A stretch of DNA of 64,000 nucleotides, from contig CAVJTH010000002.1 in assembly GCA_963652365.1 (NCBI GenBank), positions 1 through 64,000 on the forward strand. Direction: 5' to 3'. The translations under genes and the position numbers were made by a program. The notes beneath the pieces were generated by a model. The model worked only from the letters and a program-made list of their open reading frames with translations, was not told the DNA's origin and ran no database searches. Source of the DNA: Hallerella sp963652365. Lineage in GTDB: Bacteria > Fibrobacterota > Fibrobacteria > Fibrobacterales > Fibrobacteraceae. This document shows positions 33,842-42,176 of the stretch, piece by piece (the first letter of the stretch is position 1; each line of letters begins with the position of its first letter).

Positions 33842-34016
33842 TCATATCCCCCAGGAAGCATCCGTAGCCATTCAACAGGTCGTTTTCTATGGAGGCGTTT
33901 ACGTAATCAAGGTTTTCTTCGTTTTCCAACGAGTCGAGTTTTTTGTCCAGGTCATTGACAAAACGGACGAGTCGCTGTTGCCGGGATGCTGTGCGCCAAT
34001 ACGTGGTTGTATTCAT
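33831..34016 (-). CDS. Hypothetical protein, 61 aa (copy B)
   Basis: Identical to the protein at 29269-29454. It lies 110 bp downstream of the 83-aa gene and overlaps the putative lipoprotein gene by 11 bp. Confidence 0.5.
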   Translation of the reverse strand: MNTTTYWRTASRQQRLVRFVNDLDKKLDSLENEENLDYVNASIENDLLNGYGCFLGDMNVR

Positions 34017-34126
34017 GGCGCTTGATGTATGGAATGAGATAGAGGGGATTCATTGTGCTTAAATAGAATTCCGCTTGAAATTTTTGTCTGTCGAAGGACG
34101 AAAGTTTGGATCAAAACGGTGATGAT

Positions 34127-34378
34127 TTATAATCCGTTTAGCAAGTTCATCGTATTAATGCTTGCGACAGAAGGAAATTCGCTCCAGTTGTTCATGATTC
34201 CGCCGAAAGGATGCCGTGTAAAGTAGGGGACCAGCTCTTCGTGTATTCTTGGTGCGAAAAACGTGATGTGATAGCGGTCAAAGAGCTTTTGCCCAAAGGA
34301 ATCGCGGAGTTCTTCCATCGTACGGGGACGGCGATAGGAACTTGCCATTGAACTGAAAAAAGACGGATAGTCTGGCAT
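34127..34378 (-). CDS. Hypothetical protein, 83 aa
   Basis: Not recognised (MPDYPSFFSSMASSYRRPRTMEELRDSFGQKLFDRYHITFFAP..., ending NTMNLLNGL). Soluble, no signal peptide. AAAGGAC lies 5 nt before the ATG. Only the last ~36 codons exist in the other repeat copy, where they are fused to an IS30 remnant, so this is the intact original. Confidence 0.55.
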   Translation of the reverse strand: MPDYPSFFSSMASSYRRPRTMEELRDSFGQKLFDRYHITFFAPRIHEELVPYFTRHPFGGIMNNWSEFPSVASINTMNLLNGL

Positions 34379-34547
34379 ATTGTCCTTTCTAACGGAATCG
34401 TTAGCTTTATAACTCCTGGCTTATTGTTTTGGATTTTGAAAACAATCTATATTAAAAAACGGATTTTATCAAGCGGCGGAAATTTGATATAGCAGGCTGT
34501 GGAAAATCGTAGGAAATTTTATATATTGCGTTTCAAAGGAGTGTGAA

Positions 34548-34673
34548 ATGAAAAATTTCGATGCGGAATTCAGTGTACGATATGTGGAGGCGAAACGGAA
34601 TGAAGAAGAACCAAGTTTCTTGGAAGAAGAATATGTTTGTGATAAACAAGGATGGAGATATTTTTTATTCTAA
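34548..34673 (+). CDS. Possible 41-aa small protein
   Basis: An ATG with a very good ribosome-binding site (AAAGGAG, 6 nt upstream) and a TATATTGC promoter-like box opens a 41-codon frame (MKNFDAEFSVRYVEAKRNEEE...). It overlaps the next frame, which looks like the more natural continuation, so the two may be one gene broken by a frameshift. Low certainty. Confidence 0.3.
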   Translation: MKNFDAEFSVRYVEAKRNEEEPSFLEEEYVCDKQGWRYFLF

Positions 34674-34770
34674 TCCGAATTTAGCCGGGTTGTGCTTGAA
34701 TGAATTGTCGTCCTGTGATTCTTGGTTCGGTCAGGTATATTTGGGAAATATCGAGGAATTTTTAAAATGA
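34600..34770 (+). CDS. Hypothetical protein, 56 aa, possibly part of a broken gene
   Basis: A frame offset by one base from the 34548 frame (MKKNQVSWKKNMFVINKDGDIFYSNPNLAGLCLNEL...). It ends in an ATGA overlap with the lipoprotein gene that follows, which supports translation of at least its end. It has no good ribosome-binding site of its own. Confidence 0.4.
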   Translation: MKKNQVSWKKNMFVINKDGDIFYSNPNLAGLCLNELSSCDSWFGQVYLGNIEEFLK

Positions 34771-35658
34771 GATTTGTCGCATTTCTGCTTGTTCTGTTAT
34801 TATTCACAAACTGTTCAGATGAAGATCAAAAAATAGAAGAAAGTACCTGTGAGATCTTTTTTCGAAAACATCCGGAAAAAAATGGAATATTTCTTTTTTT
34901 CGGAATGTCTCGATAGCAATCGATTTCATTATGAATTGGCTTCTTGCAAGGGAAATTCGTTCTTTGCCGAAATAGAAAATGATGAGATTCGTACAAAATA
35001 TGTGATGAATTATTTTACGAGCGATTTTTCGGTCGAGGACTTCTCGACATGGGAACGAAAAAACAAATCCGAGAATTTTGACGTTCTGTATGCGGATAAA
35101 AAAGATATCGTGTCGGATACAAATTGCGGATATCGGTTTCTTTGTAAAAAAGGAAGTTTTGAAGAATTTAGGGAATTTGCAATGGCGGTGGATCGGCTCG
35201 ACAGCAATGAGTTCTATCGAAAATTCGAACAAGAAGATTCGCTAGCGAATCTTTTCAAAAATATGCGCGCCTTGTTCTTTCTGGATGGGGCTCCGTGGAT
35301 TCGAAAAATAAACGATTCCTTGTTTTTTGTACAGCGTGGTCGTCTTGGAGACAGCTTTGTCTTGGAAGTTGCGAACATTCATACGAAAAAATCAAGGAAA
35401 ATCCTGTCTTTTATGGTGGCGTGCTGTAATCGAGGAAGCATAGGTATTGCAAGATATGTTTCAGATATTCGCGTTACGGACTCTTCTCTGTATGTTGAAT
35501 TTTTTAAAGGACACTGGCTCTTTTATGACTTGCTTCGGGATTCGTTGTCGTTTCATATTGGCAAGTCGGAAAACATCGGGTCTTATTTCATCGATCATTA
35601 CCGAGTTCGAGGTGATACGGCGCATCATTGGAATTTTGAAAAACGAATAGCCCGTTGA
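34767..35658 (+). pseudogene. Lipoprotein gene interrupted by a frameshift in an A7 tract
   Basis: The N-terminus is a lipoprotein signal (MRFVAFLLVLLLFTNC, Cys16). The frame stops at 34916, while the adjacent frame stays open to 35658 and encodes ~265 residues of plausible soluble protein (FRFHYELASCKGNSF-type sequence, ending WNFEKRIAR). The two frames join at a run of seven A near 34876-34882: with six A they form one protein of ~295 aa. It is either a recent mutation, phase variation by slippage, or a sequencing error. The family is not recognised. Confidence 0.6.
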
Positions 35659-35723
35659 GTGTTAAAAAGGAAAAGGCGGATGTTCCTATTCGGAAAACCG
35701 CCATGTTTAAATAGTTTGTACGC

Positions 35724-36401
35724 TTATTTTGTTTCTTCGCCGCTCAGGAGGTTTCGCCCGTGGCGCGTTCCTGTTTCGGCAAAGATGACCCAGCCGGCGA
35801 CATTGCTCGCATGGTCTCCGATGCGCTCCAGATACTTGGCGACCATGACCGAATTGATGGCGCTTTCCGCATCGTTCGAATTGTTTCGGATGGAGGCGAC
35901 GAGCTCCTTTTTGGCCGAGGTGAAAAGCGCATCCACTTCGTCGTCGCTGTCGATGACGCGGTGCGCAAGCTTCAGGTCTTTTCGAACAAAGGCATCGACG
36001 CTCTGCGTCAGCATCTTGACCGTCGCGGCCCCCATCGGCGGAATGGCGGCGAGTCTTGCCGGGGAACCGTCCGTTTCCGACGCTTCGAAAATAATCTCCG
36101 CGATGTCGGCGGCCTGGTCCCCGATGCGTTCCAGGTCGCTCACCATCTTGAGCGAAGCGGAAATCAGGCGAAGATCGCGCGCGACGGGCTGCTGGCTCAG
36201 GAGAAGACGAAGACACAGCGTCTCGATATCCTTCATTTTCTGGTCGATTTCCTTGTCGCCCGCGATGACTTTCTGGGCGAGGGACTTGTTGAATTTTAAA
36301 AGCGCTTCGATAGAAGAGTTTAGCGATTCCTCGACCATGGCGCCCATTTCGATAATCCCGTTGTTCAGGATTTCGAGTTGAGAATCAAAACGATTTCGCA
36401 T
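35724..36401 (-). CDS. phoU: Phosphate transport system regulator PhoU
   Basis: PhoU (225 aa) links the Pst transporter to the PhoR/PhoB sensor system and represses uptake when phosphate is plentiful. Two three-helix repeats are visible, each with the metal-binding E/DxxxD signature: LISASLKMVSDLERIGDQAADIAE and VMVAKYLERIGDHASNVAGW. Its ATG shares a base with the pstB stop (TAATG on the minus strand). It is the last gene of the porin-pstCAB-phoU run. Confidence 0.96.
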   Translation of the reverse strand: MRNRFDSQLEILNNGIIEMGAMVEESLNSSIEALLKFNKSLAQKVIAGDKEIDQKMKDIETLCLRLLLSQQPVARDLRLISASLKMVSDLERIGDQAADIAEIIFEASETDGSPARLAAIPPMGAATVKMLTQSVDAFVRKDLKLAHRVIDSDDEVDALFTSAKKELVASIRNNSNDAESAINSVMVAKYLERIGDHASNVAGWVIFAETGTRHGRNLLSGEETK

Positions 36402-37156
36402 TATCCGAATCTCCCTGTGATGTAATCTTCCGTGCGTTTGTCCTTTGGCATTGAAAAAAGCGTTTCGGTCTTATCGACTTCGATGACTTCACCCAGGAGA
36501 AAGAAGGCGGTCCGGTCCGAGACGCGAGTCGCCTGCTGCATGTTGTGGGTGACCATGACGATTGTGTAGTTCTGTTTAAGCTCCAGAACGAGATCCTCGA
36601 TTCTGGATGTCGAAATCGGGTCTAGCGCGCTGGTGGGCTCGTCCATCAGGAGAACTTCCGGGGCGACGGCTAGAGCGCGCGCGATGCAAAGGCGCTGTTG
36701 CTGTCCACCGGAAAGCCCGAGCGCGTTTTTCTTGAGACGGTCCTTGAGCTCGTCCCAGACGCCTGCGCCTTTCAGCGAATTTTCGATGATTTCGTCCAGG
36801 TCGCTCTTGGAACGGATGCCATGCGTGCGCGGTCCGAAGGCGACGTTGTCGTAAATGCTCATCGGAAACGGATTCGGCTTCTGGAATACCATGCCTACCC
36901 GCTTGCGGAGAATGTTTACGTCCATGTCGCCATAGATGTCTTCTCCGTCGAGCCTGATTTCGCCCGTGATCTTGCAACCTTCGACAAGATCGTTCATCCG
37001 GTTGAGCGATTTGAGGAGCGTGCTCTTTCCGCAGCCGGAAGGCCCGATGAATGCCGTGATTTCGTTGGCGTGAATATCAAGATTCACGTTCTTTATCGCA
37101 TGAAAATTGCCGTAGCGCAAGTTCATGTTCTGAATGGTAATCTTTTCTTTTTCCAT
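36401..37156 (-). CDS. pstB: Phosphate ABC transporter ATP-binding protein PstB
   Basis: PstB (251 aa) powers high-affinity phosphate import. Walker A GPSGCGKST, signature LSGGQQQRL, Walker B VLLMDEPTSALD and the switch His in MVTHNMQQATRV are all present. Length is standard. It lies 2 bp after pstA and overlaps phoU by one base. Confidence 0.97.
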   Translation of the reverse strand: MEKEKITIQNMNLRYGNFHAIKNVNLDIHANEITAFIGPSGCGKSTLLKSLNRMNDLVEGCKITGEIRLDGEDIYGDMDVNILRKRVGMVFQKPNPFPMSIYDNVAFGPRTHGIRSKSDLDEIIENSLKGAGVWDELKDRLKKNALGLSGGQQQRLCIARALAVAPEVLLMDEPTSALDPISTSRIEDLVLELKQNYTIVMVTHNMQQATRVSDRTAFFLLGEVIEVDKTETLFSMPKDKRTEDYITGRFG

Positions 37157-37158
37157 GG

Positions 37159-38010
37159 TCAGGTTTTCCCGATTTTGTGTGCGAATTTGTTTGAAATCCA
37201 GTTGATGAGGAGGACTACCGCGATGAGGATGACGGACGTGGCGTAGGCTTCTCCGGTGTGCAGGCCTTCGCGGGAAAGTTCATACATGTGGACGGCGAGC
37301 GTTCTGCCCGAAGAGAAGATTCCCTTGGGAAAGTCGGCGACGGTTCCTGCCGTATAGATCAGCGCGGCGGTTTCTCCGACGACGCGTCCGACGGACAGGA
37401 TTATCCCGGCGAGAATTCCGGGGACCGCTGCGGGGAGAACGATCGAGCGCACGGTGCGAAGCTTTCCCGCGCCAAGTCCGTAGGAGCCTTCCCGGTAGCT
37501 GTCGGGGACGGACTTTAACGCTTCTTCGGTCGTTCGCATGACCAATGGGAGAATCATGATGGAAATCGTCAAGATTCCCGAGAGAAGCGAATAGCCGAAG
37601 TGCAGCGCCGTGGCAAAGAAGAGCATTCCGAAAAGCCCGTAGATGATGGAGGGAATTCCAGAAAGGGTCTCTGTCGTGAGCCGGACGATTCCCACGATCT
37701 TGTTTCCGCGGCTTGCGTATTCCACGGTGTAGATGGCGGCAAAGATTCCTAGCGGCCCCGCAACGAGAAGCGCACCGAGAACGATGATGACCGTGTTCAG
37801 AATAGAAGGCAAGAACGAGACGTTTTCGGAATTGTATGTCAGCGAGAAGAGGGACGGCTTGAGAAAGGGAATTCCCTTGACGAGAATATGGACGATCAGG
37901 AATCCGAGCGAGAGGATCGTGACGAGGATGGACAGCGTGACCGCAATCCTCAGCAGAAGCGACAGCGGAGATTTCCTGTAAGTCTTGAGCGTTTGGGCGA
38001 GTTTTTTCAT
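37159..38010 (-). CDS. pstA: Phosphate ABC transporter permease PstA
   Basis: PstA (283 aa) is one of two permease subunits. Six hydrophobic segments and the BPD-type EAA loop (EEALKSVPDSYREGSYGLGAGKLRTVRSIVLPAAVPGI) are visible, with the PstA-typical VGETAALIYTAGT. It overlaps pstC by 4 bp and precedes pstB. Confidence 0.96.
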   Translation of the reverse strand: MKKLAQTLKTYRKSPLSLLLRIAVTLSILVTILSLGFLIVHILVKGIPFLKPSLFSLTYNSENVSFLPSILNTVIIVLGALLVAGPLGIFAAIYTVEYASRGNKIVGIVRLTTETLSGIPSIIYGLFGMLFFATALHFGYSLLSGILTISIMILPLVMRTTEEALKSVPDSYREGSYGLGAGKLRTVRSIVLPAAVPGILAGIILSVGRVVGETAALIYTAGTVADFPKGIFSSGRTLAVHMYELSREGLHTGEAYATSVILIAVVLLINWISNKFAHKIGKT

Positions 38011-38879
38011 TGGAGAGCTCTCTTTTTGAGAATGGAGAAGAGCAGGTTGATGACCAGGATAAAGGCGAAGAGAACGACGCCGGTCGCAATCAGGGCTTCG
38101 CGGTGCAGGTCCGTGGCGTATCCCATTTCGAGGACGATGTTCGCCGTGAGCGTTCTGACGCCGGCGAGGATTCCCGTCGGCATTCGCGCCTGGTTTCCGG
38201 CGACGAGAATGACCGCCATCGTTTCTCCGATCGCGCGTCCGAATCCGAGGATGATTCCGGCAACGATTCCCGATGTCGCCGCAGGGAGAACGGCAAAGAA
38301 GACGCTTCGTTCGTGTGTCGCTCCGAGCGCAAGCGCGCCTTCATAGTAGCTGTTGGGAACGGCGCGCAGTGCCGCTTCCGAGACGGAGATGATCGTCGGG
38401 AGAATCATGATGCCGAGCAGTATCGATGCGGCAAGGATGCTCGCTCCGCTTCCTCCAAAGTTTTGCCGGACAAATGGCACGATGACGACCAGGCCGAAAA
38501 ATCCATAGACGACGGAAGGGATCCCGGCGAGAAGCTCGACAGCAGGCTTCAGCTTCTTGTGAATCCTTTCGGAACAGAATCGGGAAAGGTAAATGGCGGA
38601 AAGAAGTCCGACCGAAACGCCGATGGCGAGCGCCCCGAGCGTGACGTAGATGCTTCCCATGATCATCGGGAAAATCCCATAGACCGCCGGTTCGTCTGTC
38701 GGAGCCCATTCCTTTCCGAACAGAAAGTCCGTGACGCCTATCTTGAGAATGGCTGGAACGCCGTTCGCGAAAAGGAAGATGCAGATCAGGGCGACAAATA
38801 GAATGCTAGCCAGAGCCGAAAGCAAAAACACGCCCGATGCCGTTTTTTCCTTGATGTTGTTCAGTGTCTGCTCTTTCAT
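38007..38879 (-). CDS. pstC: Phosphate ABC transporter permease PstC
   Basis: PstC (290 aa) pairs with PstA in the membrane. The EAA loop reads SEAALRAVPNSYYEGALALGATHERSVFFAVLPAATSGI, followed by GRAIGETMAVILVAGN, a PstC hallmark. The start ATG 38879 (MKEQTLNNIKEK) is preferred; an upstream start at 38945 would run back through the hairpin that separates it from the porin gene. Confidence 0.96.
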   Translation of the reverse strand: MKEQTLNNIKEKTASGVFLLSALASILFVALICIFLFANGVPAILKIGVTDFLFGKEWAPTDEPAVYGIFPMIMGSIYVTLGALAIGVSVGLLSAIYLSRFCSERIHKKLKPAVELLAGIPSVVYGFFGLVVIVPFVRQNFGGSGASILAASILLGIMILPTIISVSEAALRAVPNSYYEGALALGATHERSVFFAVLPAATSGIVAGIILGFGRAIGETMAVILVAGNQARMPTGILAGVRTLTANIVLEMGYATDLHREALIATGVVLFAFILVINLLFSILKKRALQ

Positions 38880-38908
38880 CTTGAATCCTCTTGAAAAACC
38901 GTATAGGA

Positions 38909-38941
38909 AAGAGGTCTTCCGAAAAATCCGGAAAACCTCTT
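38909..38941 (-). terminator. Hairpin between the porin gene and pstC (attenuator-like)
   Basis: AAGAGGT (38909-38915) pairs with ACCTCTT (38935-38941), extended by TTCCG/CGGAA inside. There is no immediate T run on the minus strand, so it may be a processing or partial-termination site that lowers pst expression relative to the porin. Confidence 0.45.
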
Positions 38942-38951
38942 GCAAAAGGCG

Positions 38952-39956
38952 TTACTTGATCGTTGTCGTGAGCCTTGCCGCCAGCGCGACATCTGAAATT
39001 TCCTTTTCGCTGTAGAGCGTGACTTGCGCCTTGCTGCGGGAACCGATCTTCTTGACGAGTCCCACGGCCCATCCGAGTTCGTCCGCATCCTTGTTCAGCT
39101 CGTCGCGATCCTTGATGTATTCGATTTCGACAAACGCCTTGTCCAGGATTCCGGCGGTCGGAATTTCAATGCCCGCATAGACGGGGAAGTATTTGGTGTC
39201 CTGGGCGTAATTGGGTGCCTTTGCCGTCTTTTCCTGGATTGTCTCCTCGTCCACGTCCTTGTCCTTGCCGGTGACGATTGCCGCGGCTTCGCCATAGACG
39301 GCGAACTTGTCGGTAATCTTGGCGTTTGCGCGAAGGCTTCCCCGATGCGTCACCACGGCGGTGTACTGGATCGGGTCGATGACGTTTGCGCGGTATCCCA
39401 GCCCGAGCTTGAACGAACTGTTCAGCTTGAGATCGTCGGTCACGCGGACGTATCCGGAATTGAAATTGCCGTCTTCGGTGGCGAGCATGACGTTCAGCTG
39501 GTTTACGCCTTTCTTCCAGCCGAGTTCAAAGGCGTCGTGCGAATAGTCGCGCCCGAGAAACCCGCGTTTGGAAATGTCCTTGTCCAGATAGGCTCCGAAG
39601 TTGCCTGCGCCTTCCGTGTCCGTCTTCCAGTGACCGAATTTCAGGTTCAGTCCGAGGTCTCCCCATTTGTAGTTTCCGTAGTAGGTGTCTGCCTGGAACC
39701 TGTCTGCGCCTCCGTTAAAGTTTGGCGCATACATGCGGATTGTCACTTTTGCGTCGAAGGATTCGGAAGAGTAGCTTCCGCCGAAGTTCGCGCGGAACCA
39801 GAACCCGTCCAGATTGTTGTCCTTGTCGTTGTCGTAGAATGCTTTTGAAGCCTGTGTCTGAATGTTTCCGTTTAGATCGAAATTCTCGCTTTCGGCATTG
39901 GCGATTCCGAACGTGGAAATCGCGGCGAGAATGATGCATGTGTTTTTCAGTGTCAT
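38952..39956 (-). CDS. Outer-membrane porin linked to phosphate uptake
   Basis: A 334-aa exported beta-barrel protein: signal peptide (MTLKNTCIILAAISTFGIANA), then many alternating strands (FWFRANFGGSYSS, DAKVTIRMYAPNF, LGLNLKFGHWKT) and a terminal strand VALAARLTTTIK. No specific family recognised, but its place upstream of pstCAB-phoU and facing pstS across a shared control region suggests it lets phosphate or phosphate esters through the outer membrane, like PhoE/OprP. The start ATG 39956 follows the usual signal-peptide pattern and has AAAGGAG upstream. Confidence 0.75.
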   Translation of the reverse strand: MTLKNTCIILAAISTFGIANAESENFDLNGNIQTQASKAFYDNDKDNNLDGFWFRANFGGSYSSESFDAKVTIRMYAPNFNGGADRFQADTYYGNYKWGDLGLNLKFGHWKTDTEGAGNFGAYLDKDISKRGFLGRDYSHDAFELGWKKGVNQLNVMLATEDGNFNSGYVRVTDDLKLNSSFKLGLGYRANVIDPIQYTAVVTHRGSLRANAKITDKFAVYGEAAAIVTGKDKDVDEETIQEKTAKAPNYAQDTKYFPVYAGIEIPTAGILDKAFVEIEYIKDRDELNKDADELGWAVGLVKKIGSRSKAQVTLYSEKEISDVALAARLTTTIK

Positions 39957-40016
39957 TGTGAACTCCTTTGGGATAAACCCTTGTCTTGAATGACGCCTAG
40001 AATGTAGGCTCTGCGT

Positions 40017-40136
40017 GTAAAAACGGAAGATGGCGAAAGGTAAAGATTTCGAGAAGAGGTTGAAAAACATTGTCGAGCGATTCTTCCGATCCTTGACTTT
40101 ACGCGGAATTTACGCTCGGATTCTCAAGACCTTTAC
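40017..40136. promoter_or_regulatory. Candidate Pho-box region between porin and pstS
   Basis: In the 234-bp divergent gap, TTTACGC occurs twice with an 11-bp start-to-start spacing (40098-40104 and 40109-40115), followed by TTTAC at 40132. On the minus strand TTTAC occurs at 40040-40044 and 40017-40021. Direct repeats at 11-bp spacing are the hallmark of PhoB-type binding sites, although the E. coli half-site is different (TGTCA). Inferred, not matched to a known matrix. Confidence 0.45.
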
Positions 40137-40190
40137 ATAGGCGTTTTAACTTGTCGCTGTCACTTGAAACCATATACAAGGAGTATTCAA

Positions 40191-41072
40191 ATGAACAAGA
40201 CAACTCTCGTCGCTTGCATCGCAAGCCTGGTACTGATGGCGATTCTCGCCTCCTGCAATGACGACGGCAAGGAATCGCGAAAAACAGAAGCAAGAAAGCA
40301 GACCGAAATTTCGGTGATTACGCGCGAAGCCGGTTCCGGAACGCGAGACGCCTTTACGGAACTTGTCGGAACGCTCATCAAGGAGAACGGCAAAAAGAAG
40401 GATATCACGACGAAGGAAGCGCTCACGATCGACGGAACGCAGGGCGTCATGTCAACGGTCGCGGGTAACGAAAACGCAATCGGATACATTTCCCTCGGGT
40501 CGCTAAACGGCACGGTCAAGGCGATGAAGATCGATGGCGTGGAACCGACCAAGGAAAACGTGAAGAACGCGGCCTATTCGATTTCGCGCCCGTTCAACAT
40601 CGCGACGAAAGGCGAAGTCAAGGGTGTCGCCAAGGATTTCATCGATTTTATCATGAGCGCCGACGGCCAGAAAATCGTCGATGAGAATGGCTACGTAAGC
40701 GTTGTCGATGGAAAGCCCTATGAAAGCAGGAAGCTGAAGGGAAAGATCGTCATTGCGGGTTCTTCGAGCGTCTCGCCGGTCATGGAAAAGCTGAAGGAAG
40801 CCTATGTCCGCTTGAATCCGGATGTGGAAATCGAAATCCAGACGAACGATTCCTCTTCGGGAATGCTCGCCACCAAGGAAGGAACCTGTGATATCGGCAT
40901 GGCCAGTCGGAACCTGAAGCCTAGCGAAAGCGAGGTGCTCTCCGGTCTGACGATTGCGCGCGACGGAATCGCGGTGATCGTAAATCGTCAAAACGCGGTC
41001 TCCGACATGCCGCTTTCCAAGCTTCGCGAAATCTACACGGGAATCCTCCGCTTCTGGGAACAGGTCCAATAG
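40191..41072 (+). CDS. pstS: Phosphate-binding lipoprotein PstS
   Basis: PstS (293 aa) captures phosphate for PstCAB. The N-terminus is a lipoprotein signal with LASC lipobox (Cys22). Ligand-binding sequences are visible: ITREAGSGTRDAF near residue 43 and VIAGSSSVSPVMEKL around 185, plus TNDSSSGMLA. The protein appears as two similar lobes each starting with such a Ser/Thr-rich loop. AAGGAG precedes the ATG at 40191. It is monocistronic and divergent from the porin-pst operon. Confidence 0.95.
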   Translation: MNKTTLVACIASLVLMAILASCNDDGKESRKTEARKQTEISVITREAGSGTRDAFTELVGTLIKENGKKKDITTKEALTIDGTQGVMSTVAGNENAIGYISLGSLNGTVKAMKIDGVEPTKENVKNAAYSISRPFNIATKGEVKGVAKDFIDFIMSADGQKIVDENGYVSVVDGKPYESRKLKGKIVIAGSSSVSPVMEKLKEAYVRLNPDVEIEIQTNDSSSGMLATKEGTCDIGMASRNLKPSESEVLSGLTIARDGIAVIVNRQNAVSDMPLSKLREIYTGILRFWEQVQ

Positions 41073-41095
41073 AAAATCGAATCGCCCGCATCTTG

Positions 41096-41127
41096 AAATC
41101 CTCATGAACGGTCATGGGGATTTTCTA
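41096..41127 (+). terminator. Terminator after pstS
   Basis: AAATCCTCATGA (41096-41107) pairs with TCATGGGGATTTT (41112-41124) with one G-U pair and an ACGG tetraloop. It covers an in-frame upstream ATG of azlC (41114), which supports using ATG 41132 for that gene. Confidence 0.7.
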
Positions 41128-41131
41128 TTTT

Positions 41132-41845
41132 ATGACCGTGAAAAGACGGTTGGTCATCTTGACCGCGCTGAAAGCGGCGTTTCCCCATACGATTCCCATC
41201 TTCGCGGGATTTTGGTTCTTGGGATTGACTTACGGTGTCTATATGAACGTGTCGGGGTTCAGCTTTCTCTATCCGATGTTCATGAGCGTTCTGATCTTTG
41301 CCGGTTCGATGGAATTTGTCGCGGCGAATCTGCTCTTGGGAGCGTTCAATCCGCTACAGGCGTTTCTCCTGACGCTGATGATCAATGCGCGGCATCTGTT
41401 TTATGGTATTTCGATGCTCGACCGATTTCGAAATACGGGAGTAAAGAAGCTGTATCTGATCTATGGCATGTGCGACGAAACGTTTTCCATCAACTACACG
41501 GCAAAAATTCCCGAAGGCGTCGATCGTGGATGGTTCATGTGCTGGGTCACGTTCCTGAACCAGCTGTACTGGGTTTCGGGCGCAATCCTCGGCGGCATTT
41601 TCGGTTCGTTTGTACGCATCGACGCCAAAGGCCTTGGCTTTGCGATGACCGCGATGTTTGTCGTCATTTTCATGGAACAGTGGATAAAGGAAAAGAACCA
41701 CTGGAGCGCGCTGATCGGCTTTGCGGTCACGGGAATGTCGCTCGCGATTTTTGGCAGCGAAAAGTTCATCGTGCCGTCGATGGTCCTGATTCTCGGGACG
41801 CTTTCCGCTTTGCGACGTCCGCTTGAAAGAAGGTGCTCCGAATGA
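41132..41845 (+). CDS. azlC: AzlC-family branched-chain amino acid exporter, large subunit
   Basis: A 237-aa AzlC (LIV-E) family membrane protein that with AzlD exports branched-chain amino acids or analogues. Family features: AAFPHTIPIFAGFWFLGLTYGVYM at the N-terminus, GSMEFVAANLLLGAFNPLQAFLLTLMINARHLFYGISML, and CDETFSI. About seven hydrophobic segments. Overlaps azlD by 4 bp, the usual arrangement. Confidence 0.92.
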   Translation: MTVKRRLVILTALKAAFPHTIPIFAGFWFLGLTYGVYMNVSGFSFLYPMFMSVLIFAGSMEFVAANLLLGAFNPLQAFLLTLMINARHLFYGISMLDRFRNTGVKKLYLIYGMCDETFSINYTAKIPEGVDRGWFMCWVTFLNQLYWVSGAILGGIFGSFVRIDAKGLGFAMTAMFVVIFMEQWIKEKNHWSALIGFAVTGMSLAIFGSEKFIVPSMVLILGTLSALRRPLERRCSE

Positions 41846-42174
41846 TGCTTGCCGAACAAGTCATAACGATCGCCGCTGTCGTGCTTGGGACGCTCCTGAC
41901 GCGATTCTTGCCGTTTCTCGTGTTTCCGGCCGGAAAGCCCACGCCGAAATACGTTCGTTATCTTGGAAAGGTCCTAGCGCCTGCCGTATTTGCCCTTTTG
42001 ATCGTCTATTGTCTCAAGGACGTTTCGTGGCTCGAAGGCTTTCATGGAATTCCCGAAATCCTGGGAATTGCGGTGACCGCGGGACTTCATCTTTGGAAGC
42101 GCCAAATGCTTGTCTCGATTGCGGGTGGGACGGTTTTCTACATGCTGCTCGTTCAATTTGTCCTTGTGTCGTGA
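41842..42174 (+). CDS. azlD: AzlD-family branched-chain amino acid exporter, small subunit
   Basis: A 110-aa membrane protein with four hydrophobic segments and the AzlD pattern TRFLPFLVFPAGKPTPKYVRYLGKVLAPAVFALLIVYCLKD. It starts within the azlC stop (ATGATG) and its stop overlaps the possible GTG start of tag, so the three genes form one transcript. Confidence 0.92.
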   Translation: MMLAEQVITIAAVVLGTLLTRFLPFLVFPAGKPTPKYVRYLGKVLAPAVFALLIVYCLKDVSWLEGFHGIPEILGIAVTAGLHLWKRQMLVSIAGGTVFYMLLVQFVLVS

Positions 42175-42176
42175 AC

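Larger units (their letters stand above)
33367..34237. repeat. 871-bp direct repeat, copy B (cassette tail)
   Basis: Identical by eye to 28805-29675. Here the right boundary runs on into the complete 83-aa gene, so copy B is the intact form and copy A the truncated one. Weaker similarity to cassette A extends ~20-25 bp further left (from about 33345). Confidence 0.92.

Noticed and set aside
23179..35658. Prophage or integrative element with its own integrase
   Set aside because: The region is AT-rich and has XRE-ImmA genes typical of such elements, but no integrase, relaxase, capsid or att-site pair was seen.
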